NCBI GenBank assembly: GCA_002366885.1
Contig: DFCD01000163.1
Location: 1-5,030 of the forward strand
DNA length: 5,030 nucleotides
Direction: 5' to 3'
Origin: Verrucomicrobia bacterium UBA3063
GTDB lineage: Bacteria; Verrucomicrobiota; Verrucomicrobiia; Methylacidiphilales; Verrucolacustridaceae
Positions within the stretch are counted from its first letter, which is position 1. Every line of letters starts with the position of its first letter. The translations under genes and the position numbers were made by a program. Of the stretch, positions 4,883-5,030 are shown one piece after another. The notes beneath the pieces are model-generated. The model had not been told where the DNA came from. It saw only the letters and a list, made by a program, of their open reading frames with translations, and did no database searches.

Positions 4883-5030
4883 GAACAACCAAAACACTCC
4901 GTTTAAAAACCGATCCCACGACAAAAATCCTCCTGGCCCTGGTGGCGGGAGGGCTTTGGTGGCACGCTTTTCAGCCCTGGGTCGGCAGCCAGGCGCATGC
5001 GGATGGCCCCACCAAGGTGGATGTGGTCTC
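4879..5030 (+). CDS. N-terminal part of an exported or membrane-anchored protein, cut by the right edge
   Basis: Fifty codons and two bases of an open frame are present, starting at ATG 4879. The N-terminus is basic (MRTTKTLRLK...TTK) and is followed by a hydrophobic segment, residues 17-32 (ILLALVAGGLWWHAFQ), then a polar stretch with AHADGPTKVDVV at the edge. The hydrophobic part is either a membrane anchor or a signal peptide with a possible cleavage after SQAHA. No family can be assigned from this fragment. The gene is divergent from the LPS-core operon, with 70 bases between their starts (4809-4878). GAAGGA ends at the base before the ATG, too close for a normal ribosome site, so coupling to the short frame at 4847-4882 is possible. 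An alternative is a downstream start, but none is seen before the hydrophobic segment. Confidence 0.6.
   Translation, partial: MRTTKTLRLKTDPTTKILLALVAGGLWWHAFQPWVGSQAHADGPTKVDVV

Noticed and set aside
4809..4919. N-terminal extension of the first operon gene to a GTG at 4919
   Set aside because: It would bury the signal peptide inside the protein and overlap the divergent gene. ATG 4808 is better.
1..5030. CRISPR arrays, tRNA/rRNA genes, insertion-sequence ends
   Set aside because: No regularly spaced repeats, no cloverleaf or conserved rRNA segments, and no paired terminal inverted repeats with a transposase were seen on reading both strands.

Overview
The window is GC-rich Gram-negative DNA. 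It carries a predicted outer-membrane beta-barrel porin, lipopolysaccharide inner-core enzymes and several small proteins with signal peptides. A BBP2/OmpL-type porin beside a GT9 heptosyltransferase and a KdkA-like kinase, with frequent GTG starts, would suit the Verrucomicrobiota or a related PVC-type lineage. That placement is only an impression from family content and cannot be proven from 5 kb.

Left part (1-916): a possible minus-strand gene runs off the left edge (start at 162). A stretch without a confident gene follows, then a small two-helix membrane protein on + (321-578). A small minus-strand secreted protein resembling BamE/SmpA (596-916) converges on it, with 17 bp between their stops.

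Middle (905-2200): a 431-residue porin-like protein on +. Its GTG start lies inside the 5' end of the BamE-like gene (12 bp head-to-head overlap). Its 3' end overlaps the end of the glycosyltransferase gene by 13 bp (tail-to-tail).

Right part (2188-4808, all minus, transcribed right to left): a compact four-gene operon. In order of transcription it encodes a 122-residue secreted protein, a 165-residue secreted helical protein, a KdkA/WaaP-type Kdo kinase and a GT9/WaaC-like heptosyltransferase. The last three genes are joined by two ATGA overlaps of 4 bp, and the first two overlap by 35 bp. The operon therefore looks like one unit for building or modifying the LPS inner core, with two uncharacterised envelope proteins read first.

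Right edge (4830-5030): a divergent + gene starts at 4879 and leaves the window. It encodes a protein with an N-terminal membrane or signal segment. An 11-codon open frame with a strong Shine-Dalgarno sequence sits just upstream and ends in an ATGA overlap with it. No RNA genes, CRISPR arrays, insertion sequences or convincing intrinsic terminators were seen. The best candidates for something undescribed are the two unknown secreted proteins coupled to the core enzymes, the leader frame at 4847-4882 and the overlapping divergent starts at 905/916.
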